Positions 9,048-17,141 of a stretch of DNA of 44,954 bases are shown here, one piece after another. The notes beneath the pieces were generated by a model. That model was given only the letters and a program-made list of their open reading frames with translations, searched no databases and was not told the DNA's origin. Each line of letters begins with the position of its first letter. Within the stretch, counting starts at the first letter, position 1. A program made the translations under genes and the position numbers. The DNA is from Myxococcales bacterium (GTDB lineage: Bacteria > Myxococcota_A > Polyangia > Fen-1088), in contig PMKP01000190.1 in NCBI GenBank assembly GCA_003157775.1, positions 1 to 44,954 on the forward strand, written 5' to 3'.

Positions 9048-11318
9048 ATGCTCCAGGCTGGAGAGCCTTGCCCCGCTTCCGCCCCAACCAACTCACCCGC
9101 TGAGGTTGGCGGCGGCGCTTGTGTCAGCGCCGACTACGCGGGCGCTCTGGCCGAGGCGCGGGCTTTGGCCAAGACCGATGGCCGGACAGCGGCCTCACTT
9201 GACGTCTTGCTCGGCCTCCTGCGAGTCGGAGGGGCCGCGGCGCGGTTGCTGGGGGAGCGTGGCATCGGGGCGGCAAAGATCGAGACCGTCGCCCCCAAGG
9301 TTCATTGCGAGACGAATCTCGATCTGGCCAGGCTCGAATGCGAGGCCCAAGGCATCGCCGAGAGGGTTGGTGCCCGCCAGACGTCATCTCTCCATCTTCT
9401 TTTGGCCGTTTTGCGCGTAAGCGGCTCGGGCACCGAGGCATTGCGACGGATCGGCCACGATCCCGGAAAGATCAGGGCCCTCATCCTGCGCGCGCTCACC
9501 GGTCCAGGGCCTTCGGCCGATCGCCGAACCGACCGCGCCGGGCAGGACTTCACCACCGGGGAGGAACCCGAGCGCAGCGCGGGAGGTGACGCGCAGGACA
9601 GTGCGGTCCCGCCCGCGCGGGAAGCGAGCAAGGCCGCCGAGCCGGCCTCGCTGGGACAAACGTTGTGCGCAGCAGGCGACGACGCTGTCTGGGAGCTGCT
9701 GCCAATAGAATCTCCGCGCACGCCGGTCTTGCACCGGGAACGCGAAGTGGGCCGCGTGCTCGACCTTCTGCAAGCCAAGACCCCGCGTGTGATCGCCATC
9801 GTCGGCGATCCAGGATCCGGACGGACGGCTCTGCTGGCGGCGCTTTCCACCGCATCGGCGGAAAAGCCGCTTGCGCCCGTGGGAGATCTGGGCGCCATGA
9901 GCTCGCCAGGTGCGCTTCTGCAGGCCCTTCACCGCCGCGCGCCCCTCTCTTCCCCGATCGTGCTCGACGGAACCGCATGGCTAGGACCCGAAGGCAGCGA
10001 TGGGCCCCTGCAACTCCTGTGCACGATGAATGCGGGCCGGCGTTGGGTCATGACCATGACCCCGTCGGATGTGCGGCGCATCGAGATTGGGGCACCCGAT
10101 CTTGCGACCAGCCTGGAAACCGTCGTCCTGCCACCGCTTCAGCCCCCAGTCCTGCTGGAGATCGTGGAATCCGGCCTGGAAGCCATGGCAGAGGCCACCG
10201 GCGTGGGCTTCGCGCCCGAGGTGTGCGCCGCCCTGGTTCGCCTGGCGCCGCGCTACCCCAGCGAAAGGGCGCAGCCCGGCCGTGCCCTGGTCATCGCCGA
10301 GGTCGCGGCGGCCCGCGCCGCCCGTCTTGGCCAAACCATGGTTGACGAGACCGGCGTGGCCGAGGTGGTGGCCGACGCAGCCGCGGTTCCCGCCAGCCAG
10401 CTTCTGCGCGACGACGACGATCGTTTTCGCAACCTCGAGGATCGCCTGTGCGATCGAGTGGTGGGGCACGATGAGGCCCGCGGGCGCATTGCTGCGGCAC
10501 TACGCCGGAGCTACGCGGGCTTTCGCGGCCACCGGCCTTTGGCCTCGTTTCTTTTGCTGGGTCCGACCGGCGTCGGCAAGACCGAAACCGCCCGCGCCAT
10601 CGCCGAGGCGCTCTTCGACGGCGAGTCGGCTTTGCTGCGCATCGACCTGTCCGAATACAGCGAGCCCCATGCGGTGGCCCGGCTCATTGGCTCGCCTCCC
10701 GGCTACGTGGGTCACGAAAATGGCGGACAGCTCACCGAATCGATTCGACGCCGGCCGGCCTCAGTAGTGCTGCTCGACGAGGTCGAGAAAGCACATCGGG
10801 AAGTGCTCCTCGTCCTCTTGCAGGTTCTCGAAGATGGCCGCCTCACCGACGGTCGCGGTCGCACCGTCGATTTCTCGGCCAGTGCCATCGTGATGACCTC
10901 GAACCTGGGTAGTGAGTGCTACCGGCGCAGCCGCTCGCCCGCGGTCTCGACCATCCAGGCGCTGGCGCGCTCGCGCCTGCCCCCCGAGCTTTGGAATCGG
11001 ATTGACGAGGTCCTCTGCTATGCCCCGCTGGCCGAAGCCGAGCTGGGCGCGATCGTCGCGCGCATCGCGATCGAATCCAGCCGCCGGCTGCACGCCGAGC
11101 GCGGGATCTCCTTTGAAATCGACGCCAGCGTGGTGGCCCAGGTGCTTCAGTCAGAGTCAGACCGCAGCCTGGGAGCGCGGCCGTTGCGCCGCGCCTTCGA
11201 GCGCCTGGTGGAAAGTCCGCTGGCCACCGAAATCGTGTCCGGCCGCTTGCGGCGCGGAACCCGGCTACGGTTGCATTGCGACGGAAGTGGCCGTCTGCAG
11301 ACGACGTGCTTGGCATAG
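9048..11318 (+). CDS. ClpA-like AAA+ ATPase with degenerate first ATPase domain
   Basis: A Hsp100/Clp-family protein of 756 residues. Residues 28-150 resemble the two Clp N repeats (LDVLLGLLRV, HLLLAVLRVSG). The D1 region has GDPGSGRT at 253-260, where Arg replaces the Walker A Lys, and SPIVLDGTAW at the expected Walker B, without the Asp-Glu pair, so D1 is probably inactive. D2 is intact: GPTGVGKTETA at 505, VVLLDEVEKAH at 573, IVMTSNLGS at 614, and LGARPLRRAFERLVE near the end. No ClpB-type middle domain and no IGL/IGF ClpP-binding loop are visible, so it may remodel proteins without ClpP. GTG 9123 is an alternative start. Confidence 0.88.
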   Translation: MLQAGEPCPASAPTNSPAEVGGGACVSADYAGALAEARALAKTDGRTAASLDVLLGLLRVGGAAARLLGERGIGAAKIETVAPKVHCETNLDLARLECEAQGIAERVGARQTSSLHLLLAVLRVSGSGTEALRRIGHDPGKIRALILRALTGPGPSADRRTDRAGQDFTTGEEPERSAGGDAQDSAVPPAREASKAAEPASLGQTLCAAGDDAVWELLPIESPRTPVLHREREVGRVLDLLQAKTPRVIAIVGDPGSGRTALLAALSTASAEKPLAPVGDLGAMSSPGALLQALHRRAPLSSPIVLDGTAWLGPEGSDGPLQLLCTMNAGRRWVMTMTPSDVRRIEIGAPDLATSLETVVLPPLQPPVLLEIVESGLEAMAEATGVGFAPEVCAALVRLAPRYPSERAQPGRALVIAEVAAARAARLGQTMVDETGVAEVVADAAAVPASQLLRDDDDRFRNLEDRLCDRVVGHDEARGRIAAALRRSYAGFRGHRPLASFLLLGPTGVGKTETARAIAEALFDGESALLRIDLSEYSEPHAVARLIGSPPGYVGHENGGQLTESIRRRPASVVLLDEVEKAHREVLLVLLQVLEDGRLTDGRGRTVDFSASAIVMTSNLGSECYRRSRSPAVSTIQALARSRLPPELWNRIDEVLCYAPLAEAELGAIVARIAIESSRRLHAERGISFEIDASVVAQVLQSESDRSLGARPLRRAFERLVESPLATEIVSGRLRRGTRLRLHCDGSGRLQTTCLA

Positions 11319-11328
11319 CCGCTGAGGA

Positions 11329-11466
11329 AGCTAGCTATTTCACACAGAGCGCACAGAGAACGCAGAGGTCGGATGAGCAGAAGGGGGTCGGGCTGCGCAA
11401 GACCCAACCCTTCCCTGTCTCATCCGGCTCCGTGACCACTGTGGCCTCTGTGTGAACCAGCTAACT
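11329..11466. repeat. About 138-bp imperfect palindrome between the clp-like gene and nadD
   Basis: The two arms, about 65 bp each, pair at roughly three-quarters of positions. Each contains TTCACACAGAG and a GGATGAG block, around a short centre near TGCGCAA (11394-11400). The outer ends approach the stop codons of two convergent genes, so it may terminate both transcripts. The CACAGAG-rich sequence looks like a dispersed intergenic repeat, and degraded traces of similar sequence occur near 13275-13410 and 33335-33380. Confidence 0.8.
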
Positions 11467-11469
11467 TTC

Positions 11470-12015
11470 CTATTTCGCGTACAGTCCGCGCTCGCGGATG
11501 TAGTCGAGCACGCTGCGGGGAACCAGGCCGTCGACGGACTTGCCCGCCCGCAGCCGCGCACGAATCTCGGTGGAGCTGACCGCGGGCATTGCCACGGCCG
11601 ACCGACCCGCAGAAACACCGCGGCCCACGACCAGTAGTTGCACCGAACGACGCAACTCATCCGATCCGTACCACAACGGAAGTTCGGGCTCCAGGTCCGC
11701 GCCGATGACCAGCAGAAATTCATCGCCCGGGTGGCTCGCCTGCAGGCCCCTGATGGTCAGAAGCGTCCGGCTATCCTCCCCGCCCAACCGAGCCTCGACG
11801 TCGCTGACGCGTGCGCGCGTGCCCAAGGCAGCGGCTGCCAGCTCACTCATACGCAGCCGATCGGCAAATGCCTCCAGAGCCTTGTCAAAGGGATGTTTCC
11901 AGCAGGGCACGAACCACAGCTCGTCCACCGCAGCCGTTTCCAGCACATAGAGCGCGACCAACTGGTGCCCGACATGCGGCGGGTCGAAGCTGCCGCCAAA
12001 AATTGCCACTCGCAT
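11470..12015 (-). CDS. nadD: Nicotinate-nucleotide adenylyltransferase
   Basis: NadD adenylates nicotinate mononucleotide to deamido-NAD in NAD synthesis. The 181-residue protein begins MRVAIFGGSFDPPHVGHQLV, the nucleotidyltransferase GGSFDPxHxGH motif, and has the C-terminal SSTEIRARLRAG ISSTxIR-type motif that binds ATP. ELWFVPCWKHPFDK is a typical NMN-site segment. The ATG is at 12015. The namZ-like gene lies 47 bases upstream on the same strand. Annotation is confident; the family also contains nicotinamide mononucleotide forms. Confidence 0.93.
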   Translation of the reverse strand: MRVAIFGGSFDPPHVGHQLVALYVLETAAVDELWFVPCWKHPFDKALEAFADRLRMSELAAAALGTRARVSDVEARLGGEDSRTLLTIRGLQASHPGDEFLLVIGADLEPELPLWYGSDELRRSVQLLVVGRGVSAGRSAVAMPAVSSTEIRARLRAGKSVDGLVPRSVLDYIRERGLYAK

Positions 12016-12062
12016 GGTATGAACCTACCCCAAATTCTCAAAGGAAACAGAGACGGAGTTGC

Positions 12063-13262
12063 CTAGTAGAGCAAGAACGGCTGGCGCTGCTCCGCGAAGC
12101 GACGCTGGGCCGGCAACCAAGTCGCCTCTAACTCGTCCAGGGTGAAGCCGCGCTCGATCCCGGTGCGGATCGCATCGCCGCCGGTCAGGAGATCGATGGC
12201 CAGGCGGTCAGACACGAACTCGTAGGGTTCGTTGCGCCAGCGAAAGGCGTCGCCGCACAGTGCGTGCAATTCACGCAGGATGGCGACGCCGCAGCGATAG
12301 GGATCGAAACCCGTGCGATCCGTGACATGGACCTGGATTCCACCGCAGATCTGGCCGGCAAACTTGTGAAAGGTGGGACGGAAGCAAAGCGGACGAAAAT
12401 GCACGCCGCGAAGCCTGTGGCTGGCCAGCCGCTCGGCCAAGCGAGTTCCATCAAGGAAGGGCGCGCCGATGATCTCAAAAGGTCGAGTCGTGCCTCTTCC
12501 CTCGGACAGGTTGGTACCCTCGATGAGACAGAGGCCGGGGTAGACAAACGCCGTGTCCACGGTCGGCATGTTGGGCGACGGCATGATCCAAGGCAGTCCG
12601 GTCGCCTCGAAGGAGTCGCGGCGAAGCCAGCCCTGCATGGGCACCACCGTCAGATCCAAATCGAGGGGCGAAGCGAAGCGCGGCCCGCCCCACGGAATCC
12701 CGGCCCGCACCAGAAGTGCGACCTCACCGATGGTCAGGCCGTGGCGCGCCGGCAACGACCCCAGGCCCACGAAGGATTCATAACCCGGTTCGACCTCCCC
12801 CCCTTCAATCTCGCTGCCACCGATGGGATTAGGCCGGTCGAGTACCACCACGGCCACGCCGGCACGGACCGCAGCCTGCATGCTGAGAGCCATGGTCCAG
12901 ATGAACGTGTAGTAGCGGCAACCGATGTCCTGCAGATCGATCAGCAAGACGTCGCTGTCCGCCAGAGCCTCCTGGCTCGGCTGCAGCGATTCCAGCGACT
13001 GGCCGTAGAGGCTGGTGACGGCAATCCCGGTGCGCCCATGCCGATCGCCTTGCACGCTGACCATATCCTGGGCCTCGCCCCACACACCATGCTCGGGGCC
13101 GAAAAGGCGCACCGGCCGCACGCCAGAGGCCATCAGACGATCTACGATGTGGACGAGTTGTGTATCCACGCTGGCGGGATGGCAGAGCACGCTCACCCGC
13201 CGGCCCCGGCACAGATCAAGCCTCGTGGCGCAAAGAACCTCGAGACCAGAAGCAACTACCAT
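12063..13262 (-). CDS. NamZ-like exo-beta-N-acetylmuramidase (DUF1343), apparently not exported
   Basis: DUF1343 proteins, typified by NamZ of Bacillus subtilis, release N-acetylmuramic acid from the non-reducing end of muropeptides. The 399-residue sequence shows LFGPEHGVWG, the DLQDIGCRYYTFIW segment, VVVLDRPNPIGG, PSPNMPTVDTAFVYPG and the closing HKFAGQICGGIQ region. These span the full family length. There is no signal peptide, so the protein may act on cytosolic muropeptides in recycling rather than outside the cell. It is followed on the same strand by nadD. Confidence 0.87.
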   Translation of the reverse strand: MVVASGLEVLCATRLDLCRGRRVSVLCHPASVDTQLVHIVDRLMASGVRPVRLFGPEHGVWGEAQDMVSVQGDRHGRTGIAVTSLYGQSLESLQPSQEALADSDVLLIDLQDIGCRYYTFIWTMALSMQAAVRAGVAVVVLDRPNPIGGSEIEGGEVEPGYESFVGLGSLPARHGLTIGEVALLVRAGIPWGGPRFASPLDLDLTVVPMQGWLRRDSFEATGLPWIMPSPNMPTVDTAFVYPGLCLIEGTNLSEGRGTTRPFEIIGAPFLDGTRLAERLASHRLRGVHFRPLCFRPTFHKFAGQICGGIQVHVTDRTGFDPYRCGVAILRELHALCGDAFRWRNEPYEFVSDRLAIDLLTGGDAIRTGIERGFTLDELEATWLPAQRRFAEQRQPFLLY

Positions 13263-13399
13263 AGATGCCCGTTTCCTCCGGCCTCTGTGGCCTCCACTCT
13301 CACCTCTGTACTACTAACGTCGAACTTCTTCGCGAGCCGCGAAGATTCTTTCTGCGCACCGAGCCTCCACCTGCCGCCGCTCTGATGCCGCTGTTCCCT

Positions 13400-13530
13400 C
13401 TGCGTTCTCAGCGGCCGGCGGCTGACGGGATGAATCACCTCCCGCCCTTTGGTTGCGGCCGCAAGGCCGCCCTGTGTTCTCAGCGACGGGTAGCTGACAG
13501 AACGAATCAACTCATCCGCCTGGTTGCGAC
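13400..13530. repeat. Two-copy imperfect direct repeat, period about 72 bp
   Basis: The block at 13400-13458 and the block at 13472-13530 are alike over about 59 bp, by eye near 75 percent. Both begin with a CTG(C/T)GTTCTCAGCG sequence and end with GGTTGCG. They lie upstream of the muramidase gene and downstream of the Cache sensor gene. The adjacent 13275-13320 stretch carries CTCTGTGG-type units like those of the 11329-11466 palindrome. No function is apparent; they may be degraded intergenic repeats. Confidence 0.6.
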
Positions 13531-13539
13531 GACATTCAG

Positions 13540-15003
13540 CTATGCGATCTTCACCGGTCTAAACGAGATCTCGCCACGGTCGGTCACGATCTGAAAACGC
13601 ACGCTCTTGCACTCCCACTTCTCACGGAGTCCGGCCTCGGCCAGGCTGAGTTTGGCCATGAATGCCTGGACGCTAAGCCCTCCCGAGGGCTGGCCGAGAG
13701 CCTGCAAGGCATTCACATATTCGTTGAAGAGCCTCGGGTAGTAGGCCGCCTCGCCCTCCTCGGCCAAGGCCGCAACCGTGGCCGGAGACGCCGTGCCTCC
13801 GGTGTTGTCGATGCTCATGAGGTCGGCCTTCCAACGCTTGTCGGCCCCATTCTCCTCTTCCTCGTCAACCGCCTCCTCGTTGGGTTCCTCCCGTCCCAGC
13901 AGACGGGCCAACATGACGTTAAGGCTGTTCGACAACCCCTCGAAATCTGGGCCCACCGGCTTGAAGGTGTAGTCGATGTTGGTATTGATGATCTCAGCGA
14001 CGCCCAGCTCAATCTTGTCAAGCGGCCCAATGAACCGGCGCGCGGTCATGGCTGCCACAACCAGCGCGACGATCACCGCCAATAGGCCGAGTAAAAGGAC
14101 CCTGATTCCCTGGGACTGCACCCGGCTCATGCCATCGGCAAGTGAAGCGAGGATGGCGAAACCGCTGGTCGTATCCGCGAAGTTTCCCGGCATGGGCGCG
14201 GCCACCACCGCGTGCTCGCGGCCTTCGAGGAACCAGTGGGCCACCTGGGTGGCCGCGGAATTGGAAAGCGCCACATCTGCGAGCTTCTGGCCCGAGAACA
14301 GGAAGTTGCTGAGGGCTTGGGTCTTGGCCACATCTTCCTCCGAAGGGCCGGTGTTGGACACGAAGCTCGAGGTGTAGACCTTGCCTTCGTGGAAGTATCC
14401 GATCTCCGTACCCAGAAGATCGCGGCTCTCCTGTGCGGTTTTCGCGCTCACCACCCACGCGACGAGCACAGCCCCGACAATGGTGCCTTCCGGCCGGGTA
14501 ACCGGGGCGACCGCTACCACGTGCACCCCCCCGTCTCGCCAAGTCCAGATGTCTTTGACTGCCAGTCCCTTGAGCGCCTGACCCACCGCCGGGTACTTGG
14601 CCCGCAGGTCCTCGCCGACATCGGCGTTGGGGTTCAAGTTGCGGGCGATGATCTTCCCGGTAGAATTCAGGACGGCCAGAATGTCGGCCTTCCGCTGTTT
14701 CTTCTCCAGGGCGGCATTGAGTCCCTCGCACTCATCGAAGGCCGCCTGGCGCAAAGCCGTCTCCTCGGTCTTGTCGAACACGGCAACCACAGCAGGCTTG
14801 CGGCCAAGCTCAGCGGCGAGATTGGCCAAATCGAGGCTCACCAGTCGGCTGATTTTTTGGTAGACCAACTGGGCACGAGAAACCTTTTCCTCAACATCCT
14901 GAGTCGCCGCTGCCTTCATGTCCGAGGTGACCCAAAGGAAGAAAAAGGCCGTTGCAACCAGGATGAGTGCCGCGGCGATCAGTCCAATTCTGATGCGATA
15001 CAT
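13540..15003 (-). CDS. Cache-HAMP membrane sensor with a C-terminal domain of MXAN_5187 type
   Basis: A 487-residue inner-membrane receptor-like protein. TM1 spans about residues 7-28, the periplasmic region (30-290) looks like a double Cache sensor (AVLNSTGKIIARNLNPNADV, GTEIGYFHEGKVYTSSFV), TM2 covers about 301-323 (LLLGLLAVIVALVVAAMTAR), and a HAMP linker follows (GPLDKIELGVAEIINTN). An acidic linker leads to a terminal domain of about 75 residues (YYPRLFNEYVNALQALGQPS, then VRFQIVTDRGEISFRPVKIA), which I take from memory to resemble the MXAN_5187 C-terminal domain. It has no kinase or methyl-accepting region. Ligand and output are unknown. A GAGGAA site precedes the ATG. Confidence 0.78.
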   Translation of the reverse strand: MYRIRIGLIAAALILVATAFFFLWVTSDMKAAATQDVEEKVSRAQLVYQKISRLVSLDLANLAAELGRKPAVVAVFDKTEETALRQAAFDECEGLNAALEKKQRKADILAVLNSTGKIIARNLNPNADVGEDLRAKYPAVGQALKGLAVKDIWTWRDGGVHVVAVAPVTRPEGTIVGAVLVAWVVSAKTAQESRDLLGTEIGYFHEGKVYTSSFVSNTGPSEEDVAKTQALSNFLFSGQKLADVALSNSAATQVAHWFLEGREHAVVAAPMPGNFADTTSGFAILASLADGMSRVQSQGIRVLLLGLLAVIVALVVAAMTARRFIGPLDKIELGVAEIINTNIDYTFKPVGPDFEGLSNSLNVMLARLLGREEPNEEAVDEEEENGADKRWKADLMSIDNTGGTASPATVAALAEEGEAAYYPRLFNEYVNALQALGQPSGGLSVQAFMAKLSLAEAGLREKWECKSVRFQIVTDRGEISFRPVKIA

Positions 15004-15291
15004 GTGGTTCCTCGGGCTGGCTGGGGTGAAATGATCAGGCGCGTCAGGACACAGCGAAGCACGCGACGAGCGCCGGGGGGATTATCAGCACCTGGCACGC
15101 GGGCAGTCAAGATGAGGGAAAGGGATGGCTTCAGGAAGATTGCGGCATACGGTCGAGGTCTCCGCGTGGCCGTCGCCAAGATGCCTCAGTTCGACATTCT
15201 GAAGATCCAGACAGTCTGAGCCGGCTCCTCGACCAGTCGCTCCAATCAGAAGAATTGACAATCGACCTCTTTTGACCTACATGTAGGAATC

Positions 15292-15654
15292 ATGCATACA
15301 CGATCGCGCTCATGCAAGTCTCCGTCGAGGACCCAAGGCCACGACCGTAGAGGCGAAGCCCGCCGAGAGATAGACCTTCTAATGAATCGATTCTTGGACG
15401 GCTATCCCTACCTCTGTCGGGCCACGAACATCAGCCGAACCGGAATCCGTGTCGTGCCGCTGCATGAACCCGCGGTGGTCACACAGTTCATGGGCCTGCA
15501 GTTTCAGCTTCCCGGCAGCGAGGAAATCGTTACCGCGTCGGGAGAGGCGGTGTTCGCGTCGGGCTCCCGGGCACCCGTAGGGATTCGCTTCACGCGCATG
15601 CCACGGGCCTCGGCAGAGCAGATCGGCCGATTTGTCGCTGGCCGCCGCGACTGA
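15292..15654 (+). CDS. PilZ-domain protein
   Basis: A 120-residue stand-alone PilZ protein. It has DRRGEARREIDLLMNRF around residues 18-34, which supplies the RxxxR-type arm, then CRATNISRTGIRVVPL with the NxSxxG motif and closing strands VGIRFTRMPR. No membrane segment is visible. The upstream ATG 15292 is kept so that the Arg motif is included, although GGAAT lies only a few bases ahead; a downstream ATG at 15382 would remove that motif. No partner is nearby on the same strand within 280 bases. Confidence 0.8.
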   Translation: MHTRSRSCKSPSRTQGHDRRGEARREIDLLMNRFLDGYPYLCRATNISRTGIRVVPLHEPAVVTQFMGLQFQLPGSEEIVTASGEAVFASGSRAPVGIRFTRMPRASAEQIGRFVAGRRD

Positions 15655-15840
15655 CATTCTTCCCTCGCTGCACGCCCAAGGCAGGACGCAGTCCCAGCCC
15701 GCCGGCTCGCCATGACAAGGTGCGATCCTCGCGCGCTACCCACTTTCAATTCTTGGGGATTTGGTGGTAGTGATGCTAGGACTACAAACTGTAACCTAGC
15801 GACCTCGGCAGATCGTGATCCCGCCCTGGCAAGTCTATGC

Positions 15841-15870
15841 TTGACAGGTCTCGCCTAACCTCGCTGATAT
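15841..15870 (+). promoter_or_regulatory. Probable sigma70 promoter for the proline-rich membrane protein
   Basis: A consensus TTGACA lies at 15841-15846, followed 18 bases later by TGATAT (15865-15870), three of six matches to the -10 consensus. It sits about 65 bases upstream of the TTG start at 15936. A box at 15868-15873 is an alternative -10. Confidence 0.45.
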
Positions 15871-15935
15871 CTTGAGCCAGCCTCGCGGGAGAACCCGAGA
15901 GGCAATCCCAGAGCCACCCAGCACGGAGATACGCC

Positions 15936-17126
15936 TTGGAGCAACCGAAGAAGCCCAGTCCCGGTAAGGACATTGCAGACCTCAAAGCCCGACTCGGCCT
16001 CGCCAAGGGCCCCGCCGTTGCGCCACCACGGCCCGGCGTTCCGCCCGGCCCTGTCCCGGGCCCGAGCGCCATTCCCAACCCGCTGGCGCCACCGCCACCG
16101 CCGCCGATGCCTTTTGCGCCACCGCCGCCGGTTGCCGCGCCGGTTGCGGCGCCCAGGTTCGACGATCCCTTCGCTGCGATGCGACCACCTGAGGGCAAGC
16201 ACTTTGACCTGCAGTCTATCGACGACGGCAGGCCGGCCGTTAGCGTGCGGCGGACGGCCAGCGTGGCCGCGCTCGTCGTCTTGATAATCGGTGTCCTCGT
16301 GGCCGGCGCGGTCGGCTTTGGATTTGGCGCTTCTGCCGTGGGCCGCCGCATGTTCAACCAGGCCAACTTCGGCGCCAAGCGGGTCAAGACCGAGCTGGAT
16401 GAGATGCAGAAGACCATCACCCAGATCACCACGGCCGTGAACCTGAGTTCACAGCGGCTCGGGGCGAACCGGCAGGAGCCCCTCACCTTCGACTACAAGC
16501 TCATCGAGGATCTGGAGCTGGTGAGGCTGGACCCGCGCCCTGATACCTCGCGCATCTTCAAAGTGAACTACTACCTGCTCGAGGACTTGGCCATCGATCG
16601 CCTAATGAACTACTACTACGACACCATCGTTTTGTTTGGCGAGGTTGAGCGCCACATCAAGCGGACTAAGGCCGACAAGAGTATTCTGGAGGCGTTCGCC
16701 GCGAAGCAGGCTGCCAAGGGCGGTGATGAACCCGGCAAGCAGGTGAACTATGGGGTGGTGTTCGATTCGCGCGGCAAGCTGGCCATCTCCACCTTGGTCG
16801 AGGTGGGCAAGCCGGTGTGCAAAGGCGGAGCGGAGAACTGCGCCGCCGCAGACATCGAGGGGTTCATGATTCGTTCCAACACCGGCGCCAACTGGACCCC
16901 GCGCAAGGTTGGCCCCAAGCCCGAAGGCGACAAGCTGGTGCCCATCGAGAAGACACCACTCTTCGAGGCGGTCATGAGTGGCTCACCGGATCAGGTCCGC
17001 ATGGAACAGTACAAGCAGCGCCTGAACAACATCCGGCTCATCCTTCAGCGTCTGGCTTCCACCAGGAAGGAGCTGGGGGACGCCATCGACAAGGCCGCCA
17101 GCCGGCCCGATCTGTTTACGCTGTAG
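15936..17126 (+). CDS. Proline-rich single-pass membrane protein of unknown function
   Basis: A 396-residue protein. TTG 15936 is chosen because GGAG at 15925-15928 lies seven bases ahead. Residues 12-24 hold IADLKARLGLAKG, a motif that I associate with myxobacterial proteins, then a proline-rich segment (about 30-75), a TM helix near residues 107-130 (VAALVVLIIGVLVAGAVGFG) and a C-terminal part of about 260 residues with coiled-coil character (KRVKTELDEMQKTITQITTA). The large C-terminal part is probably periplasmic; function is not recognised. The divergent sensor gene and the PilZ gene upstream may indicate a signalling context, but this is weak. Confidence 0.72.
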   Translation: MEQPKKPSPGKDIADLKARLGLAKGPAVAPPRPGVPPGPVPGPSAIPNPLAPPPPPPMPFAPPPPVAAPVAAPRFDDPFAAMRPPEGKHFDLQSIDDGRPAVSVRRTASVAALVVLIIGVLVAGAVGFGFGASAVGRRMFNQANFGAKRVKTELDEMQKTITQITTAVNLSSQRLGANRQEPLTFDYKLIEDLELVRLDPRPDTSRIFKVNYYLLEDLAIDRLMNYYYDTIVLFGEVERHIKRTKADKSILEAFAAKQAAKGGDEPGKQVNYGVVFDSRGKLAISTLVEVGKPVCKGGAENCAAADIEGFMIRSNTGANWTPRKVGPKPEGDKLVPIEKTPLFEAVMSGSPDQVRMEQYKQRLNNIRLILQRLASTRKELGDAIDKAASRPDLFTL

Positions 17127-17141
17127 CGTATTCCTCAGCGC

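Noticed and set aside
12264-13385. A 373-residue plus-strand open frame
   Set aside because: Antisense to the NamZ-like gene, which has family motifs throughout.
14212-15219. A 335-residue plus-strand open frame
   Set aside because: It is the antisense shadow of the Cache sensor gene and reads as low-quality sequence with no domain.
15255-15283. TTGACA at 15255-15260 with TACATG 17 bases later, ahead of the PilZ gene
   Set aside because: The -10 matches only three of six and the transcript would start at or after the start codon, so I do not call it as a promoter.
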